Below, piece after piece: positions 1-9,100 of a DNA stretch of 64,000 nt. Below the pieces are notes generated by a model that saw only the letters and a program-made list of their open reading frames with translations, made no database searches and had not been told where the DNA came from. Origin of the DNA: Thiosocius sp963736445 (lineage in GTDB: Bacteria > Pseudomonadota > Gammaproteobacteria > Chromatiales > Chromatiaceae); assembly GCA_963736445.1 (NCBI GenBank), contig CAVTOY010000001.1, positions 124,001 to 188,000 on the forward strand. The letters are read 5' to 3'. Each line of letters begins with the position of its first letter. Position 1 is the first letter of the stretch. The translations under genes and the position numbers were made by a program.

Positions 1-859
1 TAGTGACGTTGACCTCGGTCAAGTAGTCACCGATGACATCGAGGCCGGCGAAAATGATTCCCTGCTCGCGTAGGCGTGGCGCCACAGTCTCTACTATCTG
101 TCGGTCTCTGTCACTCAATGCGACACCGATGCCGCTGCCGCCGGCGGCGAGATTGCCGCGATTTTCGCCGGCGGCGGGAACGCGCGCGAGTGCGTAGGGG
201 ACCGGTTCACCACCGATGACAATAATTCGCTTATCGCCCTCGCGGATCTCGGGGATGAAGCGCTGCGCCATGCTATAGCGGGTTCCGTGTTCGGTTAGCG
301 TCTCGATTATGACGTTTCGATTCGGGTCGTCGACCCGGACGCGAAACACGGAGGTCCCGCCCATCCCGGCCAGCGGCTTCATGATCACATCCCGATGCGA
401 GTTGATGAAGCCAATGAATTCTTCGTGACTGCGGCTGACCAGCGTCGGTGAACAGACTTCGGGAAACCATGCCGTATAGAGCTTCTCGTTGGCATCGCGC
501 AGTGCACTGGGCCGATTGACAATAAGACTGCCGCGCGCCGCGGCCTGCTCCAGCAGGTAGGTGGTATACACGTACTCCATGTCGAACGGCGGGTCCTTGC
601 GCATCAGCACCACGTCCAAGCTGTCCAGCGCCTGGGTGCAGGGTTCGTCCAGCGTGAACCAGTCGTCGAAGTTGTCGCGCACCTCCAGCCGCCGCATCGT
701 CGCCACGCAGCGCCCGTCATGCAGCGCGAGGTCTTTTTGTTCCATGTACCACAGTGGGCATCCGCGGCGCTGGCCCTCGAGCAGCATGGCAAAGGTGCTG
801 TCCTTGTAAGTCGCGATGCCAGCGATTGGATCCATCACCACGCCGAGCGAAAAAGCCAT
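1..859 (-). CDS. gshB: glutathione synthetase, C-terminus cut by window edge
   Basis: Glutathione synthetase joins gamma-glutamylcysteine and glycine with ATP in the cytoplasm. The first 286 residues are visible on the minus strand, from the ATG at 859 (MAFSLGVVMDPI) to the window edge; family members are about 315 residues, so only the last ~30 are missing. Typical GshB segments are present: LMRKDPPFDMEYVYTTYLLE, VNRPSALRDANEKLY, IMKPLAGMGGTSVFRV (ATP-grasp nucleotide loop), RFIPEIREGDKRI, and FAGLDVIGDYLTEVNVT near the edge. A GGAG lies about 10 bases before the ATG. In pseudomonads gshB also sits next to pilG, as it does here on the other side of two small exported-protein genes. Confidence 0.95.
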   Translation of the reverse strand, partial: MAFSLGVVMDPIAGIATYKDSTFAMLLEGQRRGCPLWYMEQKDLALHDGRCVATMRRLEVRDNFDDWFTLDEPCTQALDSLDVVLMRKDPPFDMEYVYTTYLLEQAAARGSLIVNRPSALRDANEKLYTAWFPEVCSPTLVSRSHEEFIGFINSHRDVIMKPLAGMGGTSVFRVRVDDPNRNVIIETLTEHGTRYSMAQRFIPEIREGDKRIIVIGGEPVPYALARVPAAGENRGNLAAGGSGIGVALSDRDRQIVETVAPRLREQGIIFAGLDVIGDYLTEVNVT

Positions 860-1364
860 TGGCCAGATATCTCCAAGCTGCCTACAGGGTTAACATTTTT
901 GACCCGGGCGCCGCTCGATGGCACCACAGTGTACGGCTATTGTTGCAGACCAACAGGGCGCTTGCTATTTTCCTTCCCACCCGGCGGATGCGACGGCTCG
1001 GTGCCTATATCACCACCTCGGCCGCGCGAACCCATCGAATGGCCAGTCAGCCACGTTCGACGCAGGCTAGCAACCAGGATGCGACCTGGGGAAACAGGTC
1101 TTCGCGGCGGCGGTGGAGATCCTTGCGGAGCCGGCGTTCCTCCGCCGACGCGTTGCCTGCCACTAAGGTCAGCCAGGCCGCGGCCGATACCCTCGGCAGG
1201 AGTCTCGCAGACACAGTCGGTCCGCCCGAGGGCGCCTGCCGCAGGGCCTTGCCGCGGGGCCCCTTGCCAAATGAGACGCCGGAGACGTTAGTCGAAGCGC
1301 TAGCGGCCGTTTGCGATCGAACACGTGAGCCGATGCGGCGCATGGCGCACTATTCGGAGGAGCG
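860..1364. other. 505-bp stretch between gshB and the next gene, no supported gene
   Basis: Open frames cross this stretch on both strands. Their translations are rich in Arg, Ser and Pro, lack recognisable domains and overlap the gshB 5' end in antisense, as expected of random frames in GC-rich DNA. It should carry the promoters of divergent gshB and of the exported-protein genes, but I could not pick convincing -35/-10 pairs. A decayed gene cannot be excluded. Confidence 0.5.
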
Positions 1365-1769
1365 ATGACCGCCCCCACGTCTGTCAAATCTGGCTGTAAA
1401 TCGAAAACCGACCGCTTGTGCATTCTGTGCGGCTCGATGCTGTTCGCTGTCCTGCAGCCGCAGGCCCATGCTGCCGACGATGCCTATCTGCAGCTGCTGG
1501 ATCAAGAAGTCATTAAGGTCGAGGAGCCTGCGACCGATACAGGACTCGATGATGCCGCGTCGTCCAGGCCGACCAGTCGAGACCAGGCCCCACAACCGGT
1601 GTCGCGGGAAAGATTCGAGACACTGCTGAAGCAGACGCGCGTGGGGACCTACAGTTTCTACCGCCGACTGCCAGAGCGGAGCCGCGAAGAGATCTTTCTC
1701 GACTATAGCGATGGCGCCTCATTGGAGGCGTTGCGCGGAAAGATAGTAGACAGGTATTTGCATCCGTGA
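1365..1769 (+). CDS. small exported protein of unknown function
   Basis: This 134-residue protein is not recognised. The ATG at 1365 follows a good ribosome-binding site (GGAGGAGCG). The N-terminus reads as a signal peptide with a long, Cys-containing n-region and the core SMLFAVLQPQAHA, cleaved before ADDAYLQ. An internal ATG at 1437 would give a shorter, more ordinary signal peptide, so the start is uncertain. The mature part has an acidic, Pro/Thr-rich linker, then a charged segment (residues ~80-134, RERFETLLKQTRVGTYSFYR and REEIFLDYSDGAS) suggestive of a small alpha-helical fold. It ends inside the start region of the rhodanese-like gene, so the two are probably co-transcribed and lead into the pil genes. 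Confidence 0.7.
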   Translation: MTAPTSVKSGCKSKTDRLCILCGSMLFAVLQPQAHAADDAYLQLLDQEVIKVEEPATDTGLDDAASSRPTSRDQAPQPVSRERFETLLKQTRVGTYSFYRRLPERSREEIFLDYSDGASLEALRGKIVDRYLHP

Positions 1770-1813
1770 TGTTCGAGTTTGGCGCAGTGGCGGCGAGTCG
1801 CACCAACAACAAG

Positions 1814-2539
1814 ATGGCAAATGTCGTCAAATGGTTGACGATCGCCTGTGCTGTATTTATCAGCTCGGCGTATGCCAAAGACGAGCTGAAGATCGGTCAG
1901 GCGGCGCAGCTCATCCCGTTGGTCGAGGGCAAGCCCTATCTGCATGTGATTCATCAGGGGCGCTCGGTGAAAGTGCAGCGCGTCCAAGACCCAGATTACG
2001 AACTCAAGGGATACTTCGCCAAGACCGCCCGCAAGTGTCCGCCCTTCTGTATTCAGCCTATCTCTCCCGCGCCATCAGTGGCGACCATTGGCGAGGTTGA
2101 GCTATTCGAGTTCATGGAAACAAAGCTGCGCGATGGCAGCGGCGTATTGATCGATGCACGTACCGATGCTTGGTACAGAAAGGGCACGATTCCGGGATCG
2201 GTAAACTACCCTTTCAGCCTGTTCACCATGGAGAAGGACGCGTCTGAGTTGACCGCAATACTCGAACAGCTCGGTGCCAAGGAGCGTGCCGAGACGGGCG
2301 CAGTCGAGCGCTTGCTCGAAGACTGGGGATGGGGCGACGCGCGCGACAAGACCGAGGATTGGGACTTCAGCGCGGCGAAAGATCTTGTGCTTTGGTGTAA
2401 TGGGCCTGCATGTGGCCAGTCGCCGCGCGCAATTCGCGGTCTTTTGGATGTTGGCTATCCCGAAGACAAGATCAAATACTACCGGGGCGGTATGCAGATG
2501 TGGCAGCTTTGGGGGCTGACCACGATCATGCCGAATTAA
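1814..2539 (+). CDS. exported rhodanese-like domain protein
   Basis: This 241-residue protein has a clean signal peptide (MANVVKWLTIACAVF, cleavage after SSAYA). A ~70-residue unassigned region with a CPPFC motif follows, then a C-terminal rhodanese-like domain. Recognisable rhodanese features are GSGVLIDARTDAWYRKGTIP (the CH2A-like region with the substrate-path Asp/Arg), GSVNYPFSLF, and the active loop LWCNGPACGQSPRAIRGL, in which the first Cys is the predicted persulfide-bearing residue. The last segment, YYRGGMQMWQLWGLT, matches the usual rhodanese C-terminus. An in-frame upstream start (GTG 1766 or ATG 1769) overlaps the previous gene's stop and would add 15-16 residues; I prefer 1814 because the signal peptide starts there. 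It lies just upstream of pilG. A periplasmic sulfur-transfer or thiol role is inference. Confidence 0.85.
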   Translation: MANVVKWLTIACAVFISSAYAKDELKIGQAAQLIPLVEGKPYLHVIHQGRSVKVQRVQDPDYELKGYFAKTARKCPPFCIQPISPAPSVATIGEVELFEFMETKLRDGSGVLIDARTDAWYRKGTIPGSVNYPFSLFTMEKDASELTAILEQLGAKERAETGAVERLLEDWGWGDARDKTEDWDFSAAKDLVLWCNGPACGQSPRAIRGLLDVGYPEDKIKYYRGGMQMWQLWGLTTIMPN

Positions 2540-2576
2540 TGATCGGGCTCTATTCAGAATTGACAGGGGATAGCGT

Positions 2577-2978
2577 GTGAGCAGTGATGACGCAGCAAAT
2601 ATTGGCGGACTGAAGGTCATGGTGATCGACGACAGCAAGACGATTCGTCGAACCGCAGAGACGCTCTTGAAAAAGGCCGGCTGCGAGGTGTTGACCGCTA
2701 CAGATGGCTTCGAGGCGCTGTCGATAATCGCGGACAACCATCCTGATCTGATCTTTGTCGACATCATGATGCCCCGCCTCGACGGCTATCAGACCTGTGC
2801 GCTCATCAAGCATAATGAGGTCTACCGCGATATACCGGTGATCATGCTGTCCAGTAAGGATGGCTTGTTTGATCGTGCGCGCGGGCGAATCGTTGGCTCG
2901 GAGCAGTATCTAACCAAGCCATTTACCCGCGATGAGCTGCTTGGGGCGATAAAGAAACACGCTGCCAAGGCCGCCTGA
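2577..2978 (+). CDS. pilG: twitching motility response regulator PilG
   Basis: This is a 133-residue single-domain CheY-like receiver. The acidic pocket is MVIDDSKT, the phospho-acceptor is D62 in FVDIMMPRLDG, and the conserved Lys is K114 in YLTKPF. A short N-terminal extension before the receiver is typical of PilG. The start is GTG, preceded by AGGGGA. In Pseudomonas aeruginosa PilG receives phosphate from ChpA/PilL and promotes type IV pilus extension and cAMP signalling. Assignment as PilG rather than PilH rests on gene order (first of the pair) and the N-terminal extension. It heads the pil-chp operon. Confidence 0.93.
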   Translation: MSSDDAANIGGLKVMVIDDSKTIRRTAETLLKKAGCEVLTATDGFEALSIIADNHPDLIFVDIMMPRLDGYQTCALIKHNEVYRDIPVIMLSSKDGLFDRARGRIVGSEQYLTKPFTRDELLGAIKKHAAKAA

Positions 2979-3012
2979 CGCGGATTTCCGCTGACAGGAC
3001 TAATCGAGACCT

Positions 3013-3375
3013 ATGGCCAAGATTCTGATCGTCGACGACTCAGCGACCGAACTACACGTGCTGGCAAAGATTCTGCAGCAGGCCGGGCATCAGGCATTGA
3101 CCGCCGCAGATGGCGAGGCCGGGATCGCCGCCGCCAAATCACAGTTTCCGGATGCAATTCTGATGGATGTGGTAATGCCCGGCATCAACGGCTTCCAGGC
3201 GACCCGCAAGCTCAGCCGCGATCCCAAAACTCGGCATATCCCGGTCTTGATGGTCACAACCAAGGATCAGGAAACGGACAGAGAATGGGGAATGCGCCAG
3301 GGGGCCAAGGGCTATCTGGTGAAACCGGTCGACAGCGGTGAGCTGTTGCACAAGATCGACGAGTTACTGAGATGA
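3013..3375 (+). CDS. pilH: twitching motility response regulator PilH
   Basis: This is a 120-residue stand-alone receiver. ILIVDDSATE forms the acidic pocket, D52 in LMDVVMPGING is the phospho-acceptor, and K104 in GYLVKPVD is the conserved Lys. It follows pilG after 34 bases and overlaps pilI by four bases (ATGA), indicating coupled translation. In P. aeruginosa PilH counteracts or drains signalling through PilG; the same role is assumed here from position and sequence. Confidence 0.93.
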   Translation: MAKILIVDDSATELHVLAKILQQAGHQALTAADGEAGIAAAKSQFPDAILMDVVMPGINGFQATRKLSRDPKTRHIPVLMVTTKDQETDREWGMRQGAKGYLVKPVDSGELLHKIDELLR

Positions 3376-3941
3376 GTCTCATGGTGGAACGGGCACAGCA
3401 TGTGCTGACGAGTGCCGATGCAATGGCCCTGCTGGCAGATGTAGAGCAGCGTTGTCGGCTGGCGGCGCAGCGACTGCCGGAAACGGACGCAGCGCAAGAC
3501 GTCTGGGACGGTCTGGTGTTCAGCATTGCAGGCGTACGCGTTGTTGCCGCCATGAATGAAGTCAGTGAGATGCTGCCCAATCAGGACAGAATCACCCGCG
3601 TGCCCGGCTCGCGGCCGTGGATGATCGGTCTGGCAAATGTGCGGGGAAGTCTGCTGCCCGTAATCGACCTGCAGGCCTATCTCGGGGGCAAGACGGTCGT
3701 GGCGTCCAAGGCGGCGAGGATCCTGGTGCTGCGTTTGCGCGGACTCGTTGCCGGACTGCTGGTCCCTTCTGTACAGGGGATGCAGCATTTCAATCTGAGT
3801 AATCGTTTGCCGGACGCCCGCATGAAGGGTGCGCTTGGTGCCTATGTCTACGAAGCGTTCAGTATCGATGGCGCCGTCTGGCCGGTGTTCAGTATGTCGG
3901 CGCTGGCGGCAGACCCCGAGTTTCGCACCGCCGCTGCCTGA
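3372..3941 (+). CDS. pilI: CheW-like adaptor PilI
   Basis: This 189-residue protein has a CheW domain covering most of its length after a ~45-residue helical N-terminus. Visible CheW features are VFSIAGVRVVAAMNEVSEML, RVPGSRPWMIGLANVRGSLL and PVIDLQAYLG. It should couple the receptor PilJ to the kinase PilL at the cytoplasmic membrane. The start overlaps the pilH stop. A 98-base gap without a recognised gene separates it from pilJ. Confidence 0.92.
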   Translation: MSLMVERAQHVLTSADAMALLADVEQRCRLAAQRLPETDAAQDVWDGLVFSIAGVRVVAAMNEVSEMLPNQDRITRVPGSRPWMIGLANVRGSLLPVIDLQAYLGGKTVVASKAARILVLRLRGLVAGLLVPSVQGMQHFNLSNRLPDARMKGALGAYVYEAFSIDGAVWPVFSMSALAADPEFRTAAA

Positions 3942-4039
3942 GGGTATCAGATGTACACAGAATGCACGCACTACTGCCGAAGGAATCGCACCGTCGAAAG
4001 CCTGCATAGCGCCATGCTAACCGGTTCAGGACTAATGTT

Positions 4040-6094
4040 ATGAGAAAAACAGCAAAAACCTCGGTGGACAGCAATCGGACAATACCTTTGCTTACCGTAT
4101 TGGTGCTCGTCACCTTCATAGCGGCGATTGCGGCCTTCACGCTGCTGTCGCGCGCAGAGCAACATGGAGAGCAGTATGTGCAGCGCGTCGCGGAGCAGCA
4201 GGTTCTCGGTCAGAAGATCGCAAAATACGCACTCGAGGCTTCGGCTGGGGGGCTGGCTTCGTTCGAGCGTCTGCGAAGTGACCGGGACCGCTTCATTACG
4301 CTGCTCGATGAGCTCAAGAGCGGCGCGAGCGACGCCGGGCTCCCGGCGTCGCCGGATTCCATGTTTGAACCGTTGCGCGAGGTGGAGGATCGCTGGCTGA
4401 CGCTGCGGGCCCATGTCGACGAGATCCTGGCCAACCAGAACGCGATCCTCTCGATGCGCAAATATGTCGATGTTATCAACGCTGGCATCCCCAAACTCCA
4501 AACCGTCTCCGAGGACATTGTGCGCACCCTGGTAAGCGCCCGGGCCGACCCACAGCAGGTATTCGTCGCCGCACGCCAGCTCATGCTCGCGCAGCGTCTG
4601 CGGGATAACGTCAGCCGGGCGCTGGCCGGTGGCACACAGACGGCCGCAGCGATTGATCAGTTCAGCGCAGATGCGGACCGCTTCGGCCAAGTGCTCAACG
4701 GTATGTCAACGGGCGACGCCGCGTTGGGCGTCGCCCGTGTCAGCAATGCGGGTGCGGAAGCGAAAATCAAGCAAGCGACCAGGCAGTTCCGCTCGATCAA
4801 CGACCTCATTACGGAGATAGTCGATCTGTCTCCTGATGTGCTCCCGGCACTCGAGGCGACCGGCGAAGTGACGTCGGCATCCGACGCGCTCGATAAAGCC
4901 ACCAGCGATCTGCGGGCCGCCTTTAACAGCGGGCAGTACGGAAGCACGCTGGGTCCGATCAGCCTGGGACCAACGCTGGTGACCGTGCTTGGACTGCTGG
5001 CCATCGTGCTGCTGCTGTTGCTCGGTCTTGCGCTGCTGCGCGGTGCTCGGGCGCGTGCGCAAATGGCAGACCAGCAGAACCTCCGCAATCAGGCAGCGAT
5101 CCGTCGACTGCTCGATGAGATGGTCGATCTGTCCGATGGTGACCTGACGATCGAAGCCACGGTGACGGAAGACATCACCGGCGCGATAGCAGACTCAGTC
5201 AACCAAGCGGTCGAGGAGATGCGCAACCTGGTAACCACCATAAACGAGACGTCAGTGCGGGTCTCCGCGTCAGCGCAGGAGACGCGCGGCACAGCACTGC
5301 GTCTTGAGGAGGCATCGGATCATCAGCGCAACCAGATCGAAAATGCGACAGCGACGGTGCAAGCCATGTCGCAGGCGATGAGCGACATGGCCGCCGAGGC
5401 GAGCAGATCCGCCGCAATCGCCCAGCAGTCAGTCGATATCGCAGCGGCTGGAGGTTCTACCGTGCGTCGCACCATTCACGGCATGGACAACATACGCGAG
5501 CAGATACAGGAGACCTCGAAGCGTATCAAGCGTCTCGGTGAAAGCTCGCAGGAGATCGGCAACATCGTTGAGTTGATCGAGGATATCGCGGATCAGACCA
5601 ATATTCTGGCCCTCAACGCGGCGATGCAGGCGGCCGCGGCGGGTGAGTCCGGGCGCGGGTTTGCGGTCGTAGCCGATGAGGTGCAGCGTCTTGCAGAACG
5701 CTCGGCGAATGCGACCAAGCAGATCGATGCGCTGGTCAAGACCATTCAGGCGGACACCAACGAGGCGGTCAACTCGATGGAGGCCAGTACGACAGAAGTT
5801 GTAAGTGGCGCCAAGCTGGCAGAAGACGCCGGTGAGGCCCTGCAGCGAATCGAAGAAGTTTCACAGGATATCGCCAAGGCAACCGAAGCGATGACAGAAC
5901 ATCTCCAGCAACAGTCGCGCGATGTGGGGTCGATCAACGACACCATGAGCGTGATTCAGCAGATTACCAGCCAGACCTCGGACGGTACCGAGCAGACGAC
6001 GCAGTCCATCGAGACCCTTGCGCAGATGGCCGAGCAGCTTCGCCAGACCGTCGCGCGCTTCAAGCTGCCCGACGACGATTCCATGGTCGGCTAA
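4040..6094 (+). CDS. pilJ: type IV pili chemoreceptor PilJ
   Basis: This 684-residue methyl-accepting chemotaxis-type receptor has an N-terminal membrane helix (residues ~15-36), a periplasmic region with repeated PilJ-type helical segments (two similar ~100-residue stretches around RLRDNVSRAL), and a second membrane helix near residues 315-340 (VLGLLAIVLLLLLGLALL). A HAMP region and a long cytoplasmic coiled coil follow. The signalling hairpin is ILALNAAMQAAAAGESGRGF followed by AVVADEVQRLAERS. There is no C-terminal methylation-enzyme docking pentapeptide. In pseudomonads PilJ senses pilus and surface state and feeds ChpA. It is followed 17 bases later by the kinase gene. Confidence 0.95.
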   Translation: MRKTAKTSVDSNRTIPLLTVLVLVTFIAAIAAFTLLSRAEQHGEQYVQRVAEQQVLGQKIAKYALEASAGGLASFERLRSDRDRFITLLDELKSGASDAGLPASPDSMFEPLREVEDRWLTLRAHVDEILANQNAILSMRKYVDVINAGIPKLQTVSEDIVRTLVSARADPQQVFVAARQLMLAQRLRDNVSRALAGGTQTAAAIDQFSADADRFGQVLNGMSTGDAALGVARVSNAGAEAKIKQATRQFRSINDLITEIVDLSPDVLPALEATGEVTSASDALDKATSDLRAAFNSGQYGSTLGPISLGPTLVTVLGLLAIVLLLLLGLALLRGARARAQMADQQNLRNQAAIRRLLDEMVDLSDGDLTIEATVTEDITGAIADSVNQAVEEMRNLVTTINETSVRVSASAQETRGTALRLEEASDHQRNQIENATATVQAMSQAMSDMAAEASRSAAIAQQSVDIAAAGGSTVRRTIHGMDNIREQIQETSKRIKRLGESSQEIGNIVELIEDIADQTNILALNAAMQAAAAGESGRGFAVVADEVQRLAERSANATKQIDALVKTIQADTNEAVNSMEASTTEVVSGAKLAEDAGEALQRIEEVSQDIAKATEAMTEHLQQQSRDVGSINDTMSVIQQITSQTSDGTEQTTQSIETLAQMAEQLRQTVARFKLPDDDSMVG

Positions 6095-6111
6095 CTGAGG
6101 ATTACGTCATC

Positions 6112-9100
6112 ATGATGCCAGAACTGCGCCAGGACCGAAGCACTCTCCGCTGGATTCGCGGCGAGCTAAACCAGACACTGCGCGAGGCGCGCAATTCGCT
6201 CGAGGATTTCGTCGAGGGACAGAATGATCGCCTCGGCGAGTGTATTGATCGCCTGCACCACGTGCATGGTGCACTGGAGATGGTGCAGGTGCATGGCGCC
6301 GCGATGCTCGCTGACGAGATGGAGCAGCTCGCACTTGCTCTATCGCAGGGGCAGGTCAAGCGCCCAGAATCTGCCGCTGAGGCTTTGATGCTGGGGATGG
6401 TCCAGCTGCCGGCCTATCTCGAGAAAATCGAGGGCGGTAGCGCGGATATTCCGCTGGCGTTGCTGCCGTTGATGAACGACCTTCGCGCCGCACGTGATGC
6501 TGCGCTTGTTACCGAGACATCGTTGTTCGCCCCCAAGCTCAATTCTGTGATAGCGGCGGACACGGTGCGCCCAGGCTCGGGGAACCGCGATCTGCCGCGC
6601 ATTATTCAACATCAGCGCAGTCATTATCACCGGGGGCTGTTGAACTGGATCCGTGGACAGGATGAACGTGCAGCGTTAGCGCAGATCCGCGATGTGCTGG
6701 ATCTGCTCAACAGTGCATCGGGAACGTCTCGCCTGCGGCGCCTGCTGGATGCCGGTGAGGCCCTGGCGACGGCATTACTCGAGCAAGACGAGGCGCCTGC
6801 GCTCGCCGTCAAGCCGCTGTTCGGCAAGATCGATCGGGTTTTCAAGCGGGTGATGGATCAGGGCGAAGAAGCAGCGATGCTGGATTTCCCGATCGACGTG
6901 CTGAAGAACCTCCTGTACTACATTGCCCGGTCGGATTCTCAGGACCCGGCGGTCCTCGCGGTCAAGCAGGCGGCGGATCTTAGCAATGCATTCCCGGAGC
7001 AGCTGGGCGAAAGTATGACGGTCCGTGCCTTGGGTGGTCCGGATCGTGAGCTTTTCCAGGCGGTAGGTGAGGCGCTCTCACAAGATCTGCGCGACATCAA
7101 AGATCAGCTCGACCTGTTCATGCGCAGCGACCGAAGCCAGCTGGATCGCCTGACGCGTCTCGCGCCGGCGCTGCAACGAATCGGCGATACCTTCGGTATG
7201 GTAGGTCGAGGTGAGCTGCGTAGCCGACTGAAACACCGCGGTGATGAACTGCGCGAGGTGGAGCGGTCGGGTGAAATACCTTCGGACGACAGCCTGATGG
7301 CGTTGGCTGGCGATCTGTTGCTGGTCGAGTCATCGCTTGCCAGTCTCTCTTCGGTTGAAACACCAGTCGCCGATTTTGATGAGACCATGGAAGGTACGGT
7401 GCCGCAGGTGCTTTCTGAAGGCGAAATGCACCAGCATTTGCGCACCGCTGTGGATGAATCGCTGGTTGAGCTTGCCAAGATAAAGGACAGCATACTCCAG
7501 TATCTGGACACGCCTGAACAGAATGCCCTCCTGCAAGATGTACCGCAGCGTCTACACGCCGTTGCCGGGGCCTTGCGGATGCTGGATCTGCCTGATGCGG
7601 CTGAGCTTTTAGATACGCTAGAGCCCTATGTCGACGGTCTTGCGAGTGGTCAGCAGCCGGTGCCTGACGCCGAACGCCGGGATGCCCTGGCGGACGTCAT
7701 TATCAGCGCCGAGCTTTACATGCAGAGCGCAGTGGAGCTGGGGGGTGACCGATCCAAGCTGCTGAGCTATGCGCACCGGGGGCTAGAGACACTGGGGCTG
7801 CGAGAATCCGTCACCGAGTTGCCGACACTGAGCAGCAAGTCCGCGGAGTTGGCTACTGACGTAGCCACCACTGATGCCGTCGAAGCACCGGCCGCCGGCC
7901 CCCCGCCTGGCGACGAAGCGCTCACCGGTGCGAATCCGGAGGTTCCCGCAGATGCCTTCGCTGCTCAGCCTGGCGAGTCGGCTCCGGAACACGCAACGGT
8001 CAAGGAGCCTGAGCATTCTCCCGAGGCGGCCATTGCTGAGCCATCGGCCGGGGATGCCGGTAACACGACAGGAGATCTGGTCGATGCCGAGATCCTCGAG
8101 ATCTTCGCCGAAGAGGCGGAAGAGGAACTGCAGTCCATTCAGCGCTGCTATCCGCAGTGGCGTGACAATCGGGACGATAGCGAGTCGCTGACCACCCTGC
8201 GTCGCTCGTTTCATACCCTGAAAGGCAGTGGACGGATCGTGGGTGCGACCAAGCTCGGTGAATTTGCCTGGTTGGTTGAGAATCTGTTGAACCGCGTTAT
8301 CGATGGAACGGTTGAAGTGTCCTCGGATGTCACCGAGGTGATGGATCGGGTAGTCCAGGTCTTGCCCGAGTTGGTGGCCGAGAGCCGCACGCCGGGAGAT
8401 GATGCGGTCGACGTTTCGGCATTGTCGAAGCGCGCCTCCGCTCTGGCTTCGTCCACGCAGGCCGAACCCACGGCCGGCCAGGAGGCCGCGTCTCCGGATA
8501 ACGTGACGGCAGCGGCGGCCGAAGAAGCTAGCGTCGAACCGCCCACGGTGATGGATGAGGTCGGCGCCGCGGACTCGACTGGCGATGCAGAATTTCAAGC
8601 GACGACGTCGCCACACGAGGCCTTGCCTGAGCCCGAGGAGCAGCCCGATGTGGAGCCTGCCGCCACAGAAACTTTGGCCGCTGGCACGGAATCGCTCGAG
8701 GAATCGATTCTTACCGACGGCGAGGGACAAGATCCCCAGTTTGCCGAGGCGGAGAATTCGAATCTGAACGGCGCCGACTCCATGCTGAGCGACGTGTTTC
8801 TCAATGAGGCAAGGGGACACGTGCAAGTCCTGGAAGACTTCATCGAACGAGGTCGTCGAGAGGCTGATGGCTGCGTGTTTGATGAGGGCCTGCGACGTGC
8901 CATGCATACCCTGCGAGGCAGCTCTCGCACCGCGCAGGTGCAGCCGATTGCGGAACTGGCCGCCGCGCTGGAGAATTTCGGCAACACTTTGCACGGCCTG
9001 GACCGCCATACGGATGCGGAAATCCTGAATCTGCTGGACCGCAGTCACGCCATGCTGTCTGACCTGATTCATCATCTGGAAGACCCGCGTCAGGCGGCAG

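Noticed and set aside
754..1368. Open frame of ~200 codons between gshB and the small exported-protein gene
   Set aside because: It begins antisense to gshB, its product is Arg/Ser/Pro-rich with no domain, and no ribosome-binding site fits. GC-rich DNA yields such frames often.
7783..9075. 430-codon minus-strand frame inside pilL
   Set aside because: It is the antisense shadow of a clearly coding kinase gene, with low-complexity Arg/Gly/Leu composition and no domain.
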